This document shows, in pieces, positions 7,510-14,773 of a DNA stretch of 32,092 nucleotides; positions within the stretch are counted from its first letter, which is position 1; each line of letters opens with the position of its first letter. The notes beneath the pieces are model-generated. The model worked only from the letters and a program-made list of their open reading frames with translations. It did not search any database and was not told the origin of the DNA. The stretch is from Planctomycetota bacterium (GTDB lineage: Bacteria; Planctomycetota; Phycisphaerae; WQYP01), in NCBI GenBank assembly GCA_021809365.1, contig JAKBAC010000023.1, forward strand, positions 1-32,092, given 5' to 3'. The position numbers and the translations under genes were made by a program.

Positions 7510-8896
7510 TGGACATCTCCGGCATGGCTCCAATATCCCAGCCGCTTTCGCCATGGATGCCCTGATCCAATCCTTCGGTCTCCACAATATCCGAGACCCG
7601 CAGGCCAAATGTTTTGTCCACAATAAATCCCACCACCGCCGTGCCGATGGCCACATACACCACAGCGCTGGTCGCCGCGATCAATTCAATCATCAACTGA
7701 TGGCCATTACCCGCAATCAGCCCGCGCACGCCATTGACCGCGGCCACCGCAAAAATACCGGTGAGCAACATGCCCAGAAAACCGCCCACGCCATGCACGC
7801 CAAACGCATCCAGCGAGTCGTCGTATCCCATGACGCCCTTGAACTGCACTGCCAGATAACATGCTACGCCGGCCAGCGCGCCGATAATCGGAGCCGACCA
7901 TAACGCCACAAAACCACATGCGGGTGTAATGGCCACGAGTCCCGCGACAATGCCCGATGCCAGGCCCAGCGTGGACGGGCGACGATGATGCACCCACTCC
8001 ACAAAATTCCACGCCACACCGGACGCTGCCGCCGCGATGGTGGTATTCAAAAAGGCCGCACCGGCCACCGCGTTGGCGGCACCGGCCGAGCCGGCATTAA
8101 AACCGTACCAGCCAAACCAGAGTATTCCCGCGCCGGTCAACGTCAGCGCCAGGGAGCTGGGCTGCAGCACCTGTGTGGGATAACCCAGGCGGCGACCCAG
8201 AAAAATTGCCATGACCAGCCCGGAAACACCCGATGCGATTTCCACCACCGTTCCACCGGCAAAGTCCGCGACGTGCATGGTATCCAGCCAACCGCCGCCC
8301 CAGACCCAATGCGCCAACGGGTCATATACCAGCGTGCTCCACAGCACCAGAAATAAAACAAATGAACGAAATTTCATCCGCTCCGCCATTGAGCCGGCGA
8401 TCACAGCGGGTGTAATCATCGCGAACATGGCTTGAAACACGCAGAATACCGTTTCAGGAATATAGGTTCCACCCTGCAGAACAAGATGTTTCGGGTTCAT
8501 CCCAATCAACAATATATCCCGCGGCTGCCAGCCGATCAGGCCATGCTGATCTCCGCCAAAAGCCAGCATGTACCCCACCACCATCCATTGCAGACACACC
8601 ACAACCAGCGCGGTATACGAATGCATCATCGTGGCCAGCACATTCTTCTTCCGGATCATGCCGGCATAAAACAGCGCCAGCCCCGGAATCATAAACATCA
8701 CAAGTGCCGTGGAAACCATCATCCACGCGGTGCTGCCGCTATCCAAAACGGGATGTATCGGCACCGAAAGTTGCCGCGTCACGGCTGGCGCGGTAGGAGC
8801 TTGCAACATTATTGCCAGAACTGCCACGGTAATAGGCACGACGCGAGCCATTGTGCCAAACCACGCGCGCCACCGCCTTGAAATTGTACAAACCAT
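7484..8896 (-). CDS. amtB: Ammonium transporter (Amt) with Glu at the first pore-His site
   Basis: This 470-residue inner-membrane channel takes up ammonium. Residues 1 to about 38 look like a signal peptide, followed by Amt helices starting at DSGSTAWMMVSTALVMFMIPGLALFYAGM. The start ATG 8896 is chosen because GGAGGA lies just upstream; the longer frame to 8965 has none. Family motifs are clear: AGMIRKKNVL, DFAGGTVV, and FGVHGVGGFLG. In the usual twin-His pore GGTVV is followed by His; here it is E219 (codon 8242-8240), while the second His, H368, is kept. Yeast Mep1/Mep3 have the same Glu/His pairing. No glnK lies next to it. The C-terminus converges on and overlaps the DUF3179 gene. Confidence 0.95.
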   Translation of the reverse strand: MVCTISRRWRAWFGTMARVVPITVAVLAIMLQAPTAPAVTRQLSVPIHPVLDSGSTAWMMVSTALVMFMIPGLALFYAGMIRKKNVLATMMHSYTALVVVCLQWMVVGYMLAFGGDQHGLIGWQPRDILLIGMNPKHLVLQGGTYIPETVFCVFQAMFAMITPAVIAGSMAERMKFRSFVLFLVLWSTLVYDPLAHWVWGGGWLDTMHVADFAGGTVVEIASGVSGLVMAIFLGRRLGYPTQVLQPSSLALTLTGAGILWFGWYGFNAGSAGAANAVAGAAFLNTTIAAAASGVAWNFVEWVHHRRPSTLGLASGIVAGLVAITPACGFVALWSAPIIGALAGVACYLAVQFKGVMGYDDSLDAFGVHGVGGFLGMLLTGIFAVAAVNGVRGLIAGNGHQLMIELIAATSAVVYVAIGTAVVGFIVDKTFGLRVSDIVETEGLDQGIHGESGWDIGAMPEMSIMAPSDLG

Positions 8897-8948
8897 GATT
8901 TTTCCTCCGCTGCAGGCAAGTCGGCCAGAAATGTCTGCATGATTTCCA

Positions 8949-8972
8949 TGCACGCGTTCATCCATGCGTGCA
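8949..8972. promoter_or_regulatory. Dyad in the amtB leader
   Basis: TGCACGC and GCGTGCA are perfect 7-base arms around a 10-base loop, lying in the presumed untranslated leader of amtB. It could be an operator or an RNA hairpin; nothing decides between them. Confidence 0.3.
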
Positions 8973-8985
8973 CATTCTAAACATC

Positions 8986-9047
8986 TGTGACTAATATGTA
9001 ATCACAAAGCAGAGAAAAAGATTACTCATTAGGCTATAAATATGCAA
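8986..9047 (-). promoter_or_regulatory. Putative amtB promoter with downstream dyad
   Basis: On the minus strand TTGCAT (9047-9042) and TAATCT (9024-9019) are 17 bases apart. A 21-base inverted repeat (TGTGACTA and TAATCACA around ATATG, one mismatch) spans 8986-9006, just after the expected transcription start, where a repressor would block initiation. I see no sigma-54 promoter, although nitrogen control often uses one. Confidence 0.35.
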
Positions 9048-9182
9048 TACTGCCGCATCATAAGGCATAATATTGAGCCGTTTCCGTGCAAGACTGCAAA
9101 AGTGCCTGCGGCGCGCCAATATCAGCACTTGAAACTTGTCCGACGTAACGGATCGTATCTATCAGCACCAGTGCCGCAATTC

Positions 9183-9527
9183 CTACCCCGCCGCGGCCAG
9201 TTCTTTACCGCGTGCGCGACCCTTGGAGGCACCTCCTCCTGACCGGAGCCGCATGCGAAAATCTAACGAAATCCCCGCACGCGCTGCCATATTTACCAGC
9301 GTGTCCAAACTGAACAGCGCTATTTTTCCACGGCGTAGATCGCTGATGCGGGGTTGACTCACGGCAAAAATGTCCGCTGCTGCGCTTTGGGTCAGATGAT
9401 GACGATGAATGTACTGGCACAATGCGGCCATGAGAACAGATCGCAGGCGGAGGTTCTGCGCCTCATCTGAAGAGTAACCCAAATCCTTAAATACATTACC
9501 ACCGGAACGAGAAATTTTAATATCCAT
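9183..9527 (-). CDS. XRE-family antitoxin (HigA-like)
   Basis: This 114-residue protein has a helix-turn-helix at about residues 44-90 (LTQSAAADIFAVSQPRISDL), typical of Xre antitoxins paired with phage Gp49/HigB-like toxins (the COG5606 type). It would neutralise the toxin and repress the operon. It is the second gene, overlapping the toxin by 11 bases. Its start ATG 9527 has GGAG eight bases upstream, inside the toxin gene. The Gly/Arg/Ala-rich C-terminal tail is probably disordered. Toxin-first order is typical of higBA loci. Confidence 0.85.
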   Translation of the reverse strand: MDIKISRSGGNVFKDLGYSSDEAQNLRLRSVLMAALCQYIHRHHLTQSAAADIFAVSQPRISDLRRGKIALFSLDTLVNMAARAGISLDFRMRLRSGGGASKGRARGKELAAAG

Positions 9528-9852
9528 GCTGTTGTCTCCATATTAAAAGCGACCTTAGTCGCGCGCGAGCCAGGTTAATATCGCGTTCGGAAGTAGCTCG
9601 CGTCTTTTTCGTAAAAACGTGCAGGACATAAACGCCTTCCGCATAGCGGGCCACGTAAAGAATGCGATACTCATTCTGCGCGTGGATTCGTATTTCCTTC
9701 ACGCCCAATCCGACGCCAACCATGTTCTTGCAATCGGACGGCTCCAAGCCCATTTGGACCAGATGCAGTTGGTGGCCCGCTTCCTGGCGAGCCATATCGG
9801 AGAGCAGCCTTATGTCTTCCTTTGCTGATCCGAGCCAGAATAGCGTTTTCAT
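9517..9852 (-). CDS. RelE/HigB-type toxin (phage Gp49-like)
   Basis: This 111-residue protein matches the phage-derived Gp49-like/HigB family of RelE-superfamily toxins (the COG4679 type), which cut mRNA at the ribosome. Characteristic blocks are GVGLGVKEIRIHA, EYRILYVAR, VYVLHVFTKKT and DINLARARLRSL. Basic residues in the KEIRIH and KKT segments are the likely RNA-contacting ones. The toxin comes first in the operon, before the HTH antitoxin. ATG 9852 lies only a few bases after the predicted transcription start and has no ribosome site. Confidence 0.87.
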   Translation of the reverse strand: MKTLFWLGSAKEDIRLLSDMARQEAGHQLHLVQMGLEPSDCKNMVGVGLGVKEIRIHAQNEYRILYVARYAEGVYVLHVFTKKTRATSERDINLARARLRSLLIWRQQHGY

Positions 9853-9859
9853 TGTTTCT

Positions 9860-9887
9860 ATTATACTGATTCTTATATACGGGTCAA
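9860..9887 (-). promoter_or_regulatory. Strong sigma-70 promoter for the toxin-antitoxin pair
   Basis: On the minus strand TTGACC (9887-9882) and a perfect TATAAT (9865-9860) are separated by 16 bases. Transcription should begin at about 9853, one base before the toxin ATG at 9852, giving an essentially leaderless message. The antitoxin, in contrast, has a good ribosome site, which could favour antitoxin synthesis. Confidence 0.65.
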
Positions 9888-9912
9888 CTGTTTGCCGATC
9901 AAGTTACTGCTC

Positions 9913-9997
9913 GTGGGTGCGTGATACTTTACGTGCGTGATGGATATCGCAGTATTCTCTCGCCAGAGCGCCGTGGTGATAACCCGCAGCCGTTTGT
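9913..9997 (+). repeat. Third copy of the guaB-ctaB repeat arm
   Basis: The stretch starting GTGGGTGCGTGATACTTTAC and running to CCGCAGCCG aligns with the left arm at 4885-4965, sharing the GGGTG-GTGA-ACTTTA opening and the GATAA-CCG--GCCGTT ending. Only one arm is present; the adjacent MITE-like element begins a few bases later and may have interrupted or replaced the other arm. Confidence 0.5.
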
Positions 9998-10000
9998 TTA

Positions 10001-10207
10001 GGGACCGCGCAAAAATAAATTCATGCTTTATGACGCAGGAATTTTGGCCGCTGGCTAGTGCCCTGTTCCACCCGTAATTACAGGTGGAACAGAGCACTAG
10101 GCGTGAGCGACGCGCATACCCCGCCAGTGGGTCTGTAAGGAGCGAATAACGATGCCAGCGGCCAAAAGGGCCGGCCAGGAAGTGTGAAGTTGTTTTTGCA
10201 CGGTCCC
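10001..10207. mobile_element. 207-bp MITE-like palindromic element at the uvrA stop
   Basis: The ends are inverted repeats: GGGACCGCGCAAAAA on the left and, complemented, GGGACCGTGCAAAAA on the right, matching at 20 of the first 23 bases. Each arm ends in a perfect 14-base inner repeat, TTTTGGCCGCTGGC (10042-10055) and its complement (10154-10167). The element is flanked by TTA on both sides (9998-10000 and 10208-10210), a possible 3-bp target duplication. The right TTA is the complement of the uvrA TAA stop codon. There is no room for a transposase, so it would be nonautonomous. Confidence 0.6.
10055..10100. mobile_element. 46-bp CTAG-ended palindrome nested in the larger element
   Basis: CTAGTGCCCTGTTCCACC (10055-10072) and its complement (10083-10100) match at 17 of 18 bases around a 10-base loop. 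Both ends are CTAG. IS630-family elements insert at TA, with CTAG favoured by IS630 itself, so this could be a minimal element of that family, or simply a hairpin terminator for nearby genes. Confidence 0.45.
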
Positions 10208-13042
10208 TTACCCCGCCGCGGCCAGCGGAGGATTCAGTAATTTATGCCGCAGATACCGCCCGGTGTGGCTCGTGGGATGCGCCGCCACCTGCTCCGGCGT
10301 GCCCGTGGCGACAACCTGACCGCCGCCGCTTCCGCCTTCCGGCCCCAGGTCAATAATCCAATCGGCGCATTTAATCACATCCAGATTGTGTTCAATAATC
10401 ACCACGGAATTACCCGCATCCGCCAGACGATTCAACACATTGAGCAGATTATGAATATCGGCAAAATGCAGCCCCGTGGTCGGCTCGTCAAGCACATACA
10501 GCGTATGGCCCGTGCCGGCCTTGCCCAACTCCGTGGCCAGTTTAACCCTTTGCGCTTCACCACCGGAAAGCGTGGTACTGGCCTGACCGAGTTGCACGTA
10601 GGACAATCCCACATCATTGAGCGATTGCAGCAACGCGCGAATGTGGGAAAAACTGTCGAAAAACGCCAGCGCCTCTTCAATGCGCATATCCAGTACGTCC
10701 GCAATGGATTTGCCGCGGTATTTTATTTCCAGCGTTTCCCGATTGTACCGCGTGCCGCGGCACTCTTCACAGGTTACAAAAACATCCGGCAGAAAGTGCA
10801 TCTCAATGCGCTTGGTGCCCTGCCCCTGGCAACTTTCGCACCGGCCCCCCTTGACATTAAAACTGAAACGGCCGATCTGGTAGCCGCGCATCCGGGCTTC
10901 GCGGGTTTTGGCATACAACTGTCGGATCAGGTCAAATACGCCCGTGTAGGTGGCGGGGTTGCTCCGCGGAGTGCGGCCAATCGGTGACTGATCAATCTCA
11001 ATAACCTTATCGATATTCGCGACACCGAGAATCTTTTTATGCCGGCCCGGATGTTCCTTGGAACCGTACAACTGCCGCTGCAGTCCTTTAAGCAAAATGT
11101 GGTTGACCAGCGAGGATTTTCCGGACCCGGAAACACCGGTCACACAGGTCATCACCCCCAGCGGAAATTGCACGTCAATTCCGCGCAGATTATTTTCCGC
11201 GGCCCCTGTGACCTCCAGCACGCGTTTGAAATCGGGCTTTCGCCGCTGCTGTGGCACGGGAATCTGATATTCGCCGGAAAGATATTTGGCGGTGATGCTT
11301 TCATGCGATGCCATGACTTGCGGAACGGTGCCCTGGGCGATGATCCGCCCGCCATGCGAGCCGGCACCGGGGCCGACATCAATGAGCCAGTCCGCGGCGC
11401 GGATGGTATCTTCATCATGCTCCACGACAATAACGGTATTGCCGATGTCGGTCAGGCGGCGCAGCGTGTGGATCAGCCGGTCATTATCACGTTGATGCAG
11501 CCCGATGGTCGGTTCATCAAGCACATAGCACACTCCCACCAGGCCCGACCCCACCTGCGTGGCCAGGCGGATTCTCTGCGCCTCGCCGCCGGAAAGCGTT
11601 CCAGTCTGGCGATCCATGGTCAGGTACTCCAGACCCACATTATTCATAAAGCCCAGGCGAGCGCGAATTTCCTTGAGAATCGGAGCCGCGATCAACTCCT
11701 GTTCTCCGGAAAATGTCATGCCCTCAAAAAGTTCAAGGGCGCCGGTGATCGTCAACGCGGTGATGGCACGGATGTTATGCCCGCCGATTTTCACCGCCAG
11801 GGCCTGCGGTTTGAGACGGTCACCATGACATTTTTCGCACGGCTGCTCGCTTAAATAGTCATGCAGACGGCTTTTGACGAATTCACTGTCCGTGTTTTCC
11901 CAGCGACGCTGCAGGTTGGGCAGTACGCCTTCAAATTCCGCACCATAGGTTTTTTCATCTCTGGCGGTTGTGCCATGCATGAGAATCTGCCGAATTTTTA
12001 TCGGGATATCCTCAAACGCCGTGGCCCCATCCACACCGAATTTCTCACAGAATTTCCGCAGCAGGTGGTTGTAATAGATGTTCATGCGCTTGCCGTTGCG
12101 GTGGAATGGCTCAATGGCCCCGTCCAGCAGACCAACGGTTTTATCCGGAACCAGCAATTCCTCATCAAATTCCAGAATGGTTCCAAGTCCATCACATTCC
12201 GCGCATGCGCCGTATGGGCTGTTAAAGGAAAACAGCCGCGGCGAAAGTTCCTCCAGCGAACTATCCGGATGTTGCGGACATGCGTACCGGGATGAATACG
12301 TGTGATCCATCCATTTTCCTGATTCTTCCCGGGCGATAATCACCAGTCCATCGGAAAGCTTTAACGCCAGTTCCAGTGAGTCCGCCAGACGCGTGCGAAC
12401 TTCGGGTTTGATCGCCAGGCGATCCACCACCGCTTCCACGGTGTGCGCAATTTTTTTATCCAACGGCGGAACAGATTTTATTTCCAGCACCTGCCCGTCC
12501 ACCCGCGCGCGCACAAAGCCCTGCCGCGTCATGGCGTCCAGCACGTCGAGTTGTGCCCCCTTTTGCCCGCGCACCAGCGGAGAGATAATCATGATCCGCT
12601 GCCCTTCCGGCCACTGCATGATACTGTCCACAATCTGCGACGCCGATTGAGCCGCTATGGGTTGGCCGCAAATCCAGCAGTGCGGCTTGCCCACCCGCGC
12701 AAACAAAACCCGCAGATAATCATAGATTTCCGTGGTGGTGGCCACGGTTGAACGCGGATTGCTGCCGCCGCCCCGCTGCTCAATGGCAATCGTGGGCGGC
12801 AGACCCTCTATTTCATCGCAATCCGGCTTTTGAGTCTGTTGAAGAAACTGCCGGGCGTAGGCGGAAAGGGATTCGATATACTTACGCTGTCCCTCGGCAA
12901 AAATCGTGTCAAATGCCAATGAACTTTTGCCCGATCCGGATAGACCGGTGATAACCACCAGTTGATCGCGTGGAATTTCCAAACTGACATCTTTGAGATT
13001 ATGCTCACGCGCGCCACGAATACGAATACTTTTAAGTGCCAT
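10208..13042 (-). CDS. uvrA: Excinuclease ABC subunit A
   Basis: UvrA is the damage-recognition ATPase of nucleotide excision repair, a dimer acting with UvrB. At 944 residues it has normal length. The start ATG 13042 has GGAG six bases upstream; the frame continues to 13081 without support. Features in order: N-terminal Walker A GLSGSGKSS, QKPDCDEIEGLPPTIAI, first zinc site, LSGGEAQR and LDEPTIGLHQRDN for the first ATPase, then a second Walker A GVSGSGKSS, the zinc finger GRCESCQGQG...CEECRGTR, and a second LSGGEAQR with LDEPTTGLHFADI. In the first zinc site the ligand pattern is CPQH followed by CAEC, so a His replaces one Cys. The stop codon abuts the MITE-like element, which may also act as the terminator. 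Confidence 0.98.
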   Translation of the reverse strand: MALKSIRIRGAREHNLKDVSLEIPRDQLVVITGLSGSGKSSLAFDTIFAEGQRKYIESLSAYARQFLQQTQKPDCDEIEGLPPTIAIEQRGGGSNPRSTVATTTEIYDYLRVLFARVGKPHCWICGQPIAAQSASQIVDSIMQWPEGQRIMIISPLVRGQKGAQLDVLDAMTRQGFVRARVDGQVLEIKSVPPLDKKIAHTVEAVVDRLAIKPEVRTRLADSLELALKLSDGLVIIAREESGKWMDHTYSSRYACPQHPDSSLEELSPRLFSFNSPYGACAECDGLGTILEFDEELLVPDKTVGLLDGAIEPFHRNGKRMNIYYNHLLRKFCEKFGVDGATAFEDIPIKIRQILMHGTTARDEKTYGAEFEGVLPNLQRRWENTDSEFVKSRLHDYLSEQPCEKCHGDRLKPQALAVKIGGHNIRAITALTITGALELFEGMTFSGEQELIAAPILKEIRARLGFMNNVGLEYLTMDRQTGTLSGGEAQRIRLATQVGSGLVGVCYVLDEPTIGLHQRDNDRLIHTLRRLTDIGNTVIVVEHDEDTIRAADWLIDVGPGAGSHGGRIIAQGTVPQVMASHESITAKYLSGEYQIPVPQQRRKPDFKRVLEVTGAAENNLRGIDVQFPLGVMTCVTGVSGSGKSSLVNHILLKGLQRQLYGSKEHPGRHKKILGVANIDKVIEIDQSPIGRTPRSNPATYTGVFDLIRQLYAKTREARMRGYQIGRFSFNVKGGRCESCQGQGTKRIEMHFLPDVFVTCEECRGTRYNRETLEIKYRGKSIADVLDMRIEEALAFFDSFSHIRALLQSLNDVGLSYVQLGQASTTLSGGEAQRVKLATELGKAGTGHTLYVLDEPTTGLHFADIHNLLNVLNRLADAGNSVVIIEHNLDVIKCADWIIDLGPEGGSGGGQVVATGTPEQVAAHPTSHTGRYLRHKLLNPPLAAAG

Positions 13043-13135
13043 TGCTTTCTCCGACTTGCCGGCGCGCAAAGTCACACGCATGGCAAGCTCTACATTTTAC
13101 CCCACCGGCCAGACACTTTCCAAATGCGCCCAACA

Positions 13136-13222
13136 GGCCACAAAAAGTTACGGCAACCTGATCCGCAAGGGTACAGCACCGCGCCCCTCCGGATTAATAG
13201 GCGGCTGTCCATCGTACCGCAT
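13136..13222. repeat. 87-bp direct repeat, copy 1
   Basis: This copy shares about 80 percent identity with 14011-14098 in the same orientation, including a 26-base identical core that opens ACCTGATCCG and ends in CACCGCG. It lies in the 348-base gap between the 153-residue membrane protein and uvrA. No coding potential is evident, and I see nothing else but the hairpin at 13345-13364. Confidence 0.65.
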
Positions 13223-13344
13223 CGTTATCATTTATAGTCAGCGCGGACATTGATGATACATTCACAAATAGCTTTAGTTATCAGCGGCGACATTATAGTA
13301 GGCATCGTCCGCAATGCCGTTATACGGCTGCAAAGCCACGCCAA

Positions 13345-13364
13345 CGGCACGAGGGCCCGTGCCT
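13345..13364. repeat. GGCACG hairpin downstream of the small membrane protein
   Basis: GGCACG (13346-13351) pairs with CGTGCC (13358-13363) around a 6-base loop. It sits 27 bases beyond the stop of the 153-residue minus-strand gene. There is no T-run, so it may be a Rho-dependent 3' end or another interspersed spacer repeat. Confidence 0.4.
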
Positions 13365-13390
13365 CCTACAGATGTCCCGTCCGGGCCGTT

Positions 13391-13852
13391 TCACTCCACC
13401 GGTGCCGCCCACCCGAAAATGCAAGCACCCAGGAAAGACAGTGCAACACTGAACGCCTCCCACAAATACTGCGACCACATCGCGCGAGTACCGTGTAAAT
13501 AGCCTAAGAACAAAGGAACAAAACAATTCACGCGCAGCGTTGCCACGATATCGGCGATCACGACGCACCGACTAAATACTCGCCGGTTCGCAACTCGACC
13601 GGTTGCATCCGGAGCATCAGTTCGGGCATTCGCCCGCGATCGAAGGCGGAGGAATCCGTAGAGGGGCAGAAACACGAGGGTGTAGACGCAGATTGCGAAT
13701 AAGATGCGCGCACCCCCGGCAATCAGGCGGTCTCCCGGGCCAGGCATGAGCACCGAAAGGACCGTGCCCAAACTGAGCGCCCCAACTAGGTATCTCAAGA
13801 CACGATTTCCGGGCCAGCCCTCCCTGTTGAAGGGACTGTTATAAAAGATCAT
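13391..13852 (-). CDS. Small multi-span membrane protein, unknown
   Basis: I do not recognise this 153-residue protein. Four hydrophobic segments can be seen: about residues 18-36 (VLRYLVGALSLGTVLSVL), 45-67 (ARILFAICVYTLVFLPLYGFL), 95-117 (VVIADIVATLRVNCFVPLFLG), and 128-148 (AFSVALSFLGACIFGWA). A basic loop rich in Arg lies between segments 2 and 3. The gene is supported by a strong ribosome site, GGAGG seven bases before ATG 13852. It lies between two copies of an 87-bp direct repeat and next to a PIN toxin module, so it may be a recent arrival. Function cannot be inferred. Confidence 0.6.
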   Translation of the reverse strand: MIFYNSPFNREGWPGNRVLRYLVGALSLGTVLSVLMPGPGDRLIAGGARILFAICVYTLVFLPLYGFLRLRSRANARTDAPDATGRVANRRVFSRCVVIADIVATLRVNCFVPLFLGYLHGTRAMWSQYLWEAFSVALSFLGACIFGWAAPVE

Positions 13853-14010
13853 TTACGAGCCTCCAATAGGGCAACCCGATCCATGACGCGGGCCGCACGC
13901 CCGCCCCGCCCGCCGCCCTCCGATGTACCCCACGACGTTACCCAGCGTGGAAATAGCCGTCAAGCGGTTTTTTTTCGTCAATGGTGATCGCCGGCCCACG
14001 CAAACCGGCA

Positions 14011-14098
14011 GGCCACGCAAAGATACAACAACCTGATCCGCAAGGGTACAGCACCGCGCGCACTCCGCATTAATAGGCGACTGTCCGTCGTATCATGC
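14011..14098. repeat. 87-bp direct repeat, copy 2
   Basis: Partner of 13136-13222, 875 bases away in the same orientation. It lies immediately downstream of the minus-strand PIN module, just as copy 1 lies downstream of the membrane-protein gene, giving a gene-repeat-gene-repeat arrangement. Confidence 0.65.
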
Positions 14099-14130
14099 GC
14101 ATGGGCCAAACTGTTGCCTTCATGGGCGTG

Positions 14131-14307
14131 TTATTCACTACGACTGCCAACGGATGTTTCGAACGCAACCACGCCAGCTTTGCGCGCCGCTTCAACCCGT
14201 TTCGCCCAGCGAAACATCCGATGCTTGTCCCCACCGCAATGTTTAACAATCCGTCGCCGCGAGGCGCGAACCCGTTCCACCACCGCGTCATCTTTGAATT
14301 CAGTCAT
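14131..14307 (-). CDS. Small partner of the PIN toxin (58 residues)
   Basis: This short gene begins MTEFKDDAVVERVR and ends TSVGSRSE, TAA at 14133-14131. ATG 14307 overlaps the end of the PIN gene by 8 bases and has GGAG seven bases upstream. A short acidic start followed by a VERVRASRRRIV-like helix is the pattern of small proteins encoded beside PIN toxins in many bacteria, where an 'ERVR-R' helix pairs with a 'K-R-F--A' segment. It is rich in Arg and Lys and lacks an obvious helix-turn-helix. I infer a cognate antitoxin or companion; no annotated family is certain. Confidence 0.65.
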   Translation of the reverse strand: MTEFKDDAVVERVRASRRRIVKHCGGDKHRMFRWAKRVEAARKAGVVAFETSVGSRSE

Positions 14308-14773
14308 GGTCAGTCTCCGTAAGCAAAAGGTCTGGTGTCGTCACGATCGGCGCAGCCAAGCCAAGTTCGGCATTGATCAATTGCAAATGTCGAACTTTAT
14401 TGGCATTGGCCAAGTGCCGACAGTTCCAAGTCAGCACGAAGTGCACTCCGTAATAGGAAGCTACGGCCAGGTGATACGCATCACCCAGCGGCATGAGTTT
14501 TCGCCGCACATAAACGGATACAATCTCCTCGACCGCCGGTACGATTTCAAGCAGATACAGAGATTCGGCCATGGCCAAAGCTTCGGACCGTCCCGGGTAT
14601 TGGCCTTCCTGCAATTCACCAATGACGAATGCCGAACCGTACAGGCGGTAATGCCGGCGCTCGCTTCGCCACCACCGCCGCGTGCTTTCCCGTCGGGCGA
14701 TCATCTCGGACTCGGATCGAACCTCGTAATAAAAGCTCGGGATGGTGGTCTCAATGTAAACTGATCTTTTCAT
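14300..14773 (-). CDS. PIN-domain ribonuclease (VapC-like toxin)
   Basis: This 157-residue protein has the PIN fold of metal-dependent RNases, used as toxins that cut tRNA or rRNA. The opening YIETTIPSFYY places an acidic residue (E8) where VapC has Asp; other likely metal ligands are E53 (FVIGELQ) and D98 (PLGDAYHLAVAS). The closing strand HFVLTWNCRHLAN carries N117, where many PIN proteins have Asp. This sequence style is that of the PIN subgroup encoded with a small downstream protein rather than an upstream antitoxin, and that partner is present here. There is no clear ribosome site; a TAGAAT box lies nine bases before the ATG. Confidence 0.82.
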   Translation of the reverse strand: MKRSVYIETTIPSFYYEVRSESEMIARRESTRRWWRSERRHYRLYGSAFVIGELQEGQYPGRSEALAMAESLYLLEIVPAVEEIVSVYVRRKLMPLGDAYHLAVASYYGVHFVLTWNCRHLANANKVRHLQLINAELGLAAPIVTTPDLLLTETDHD

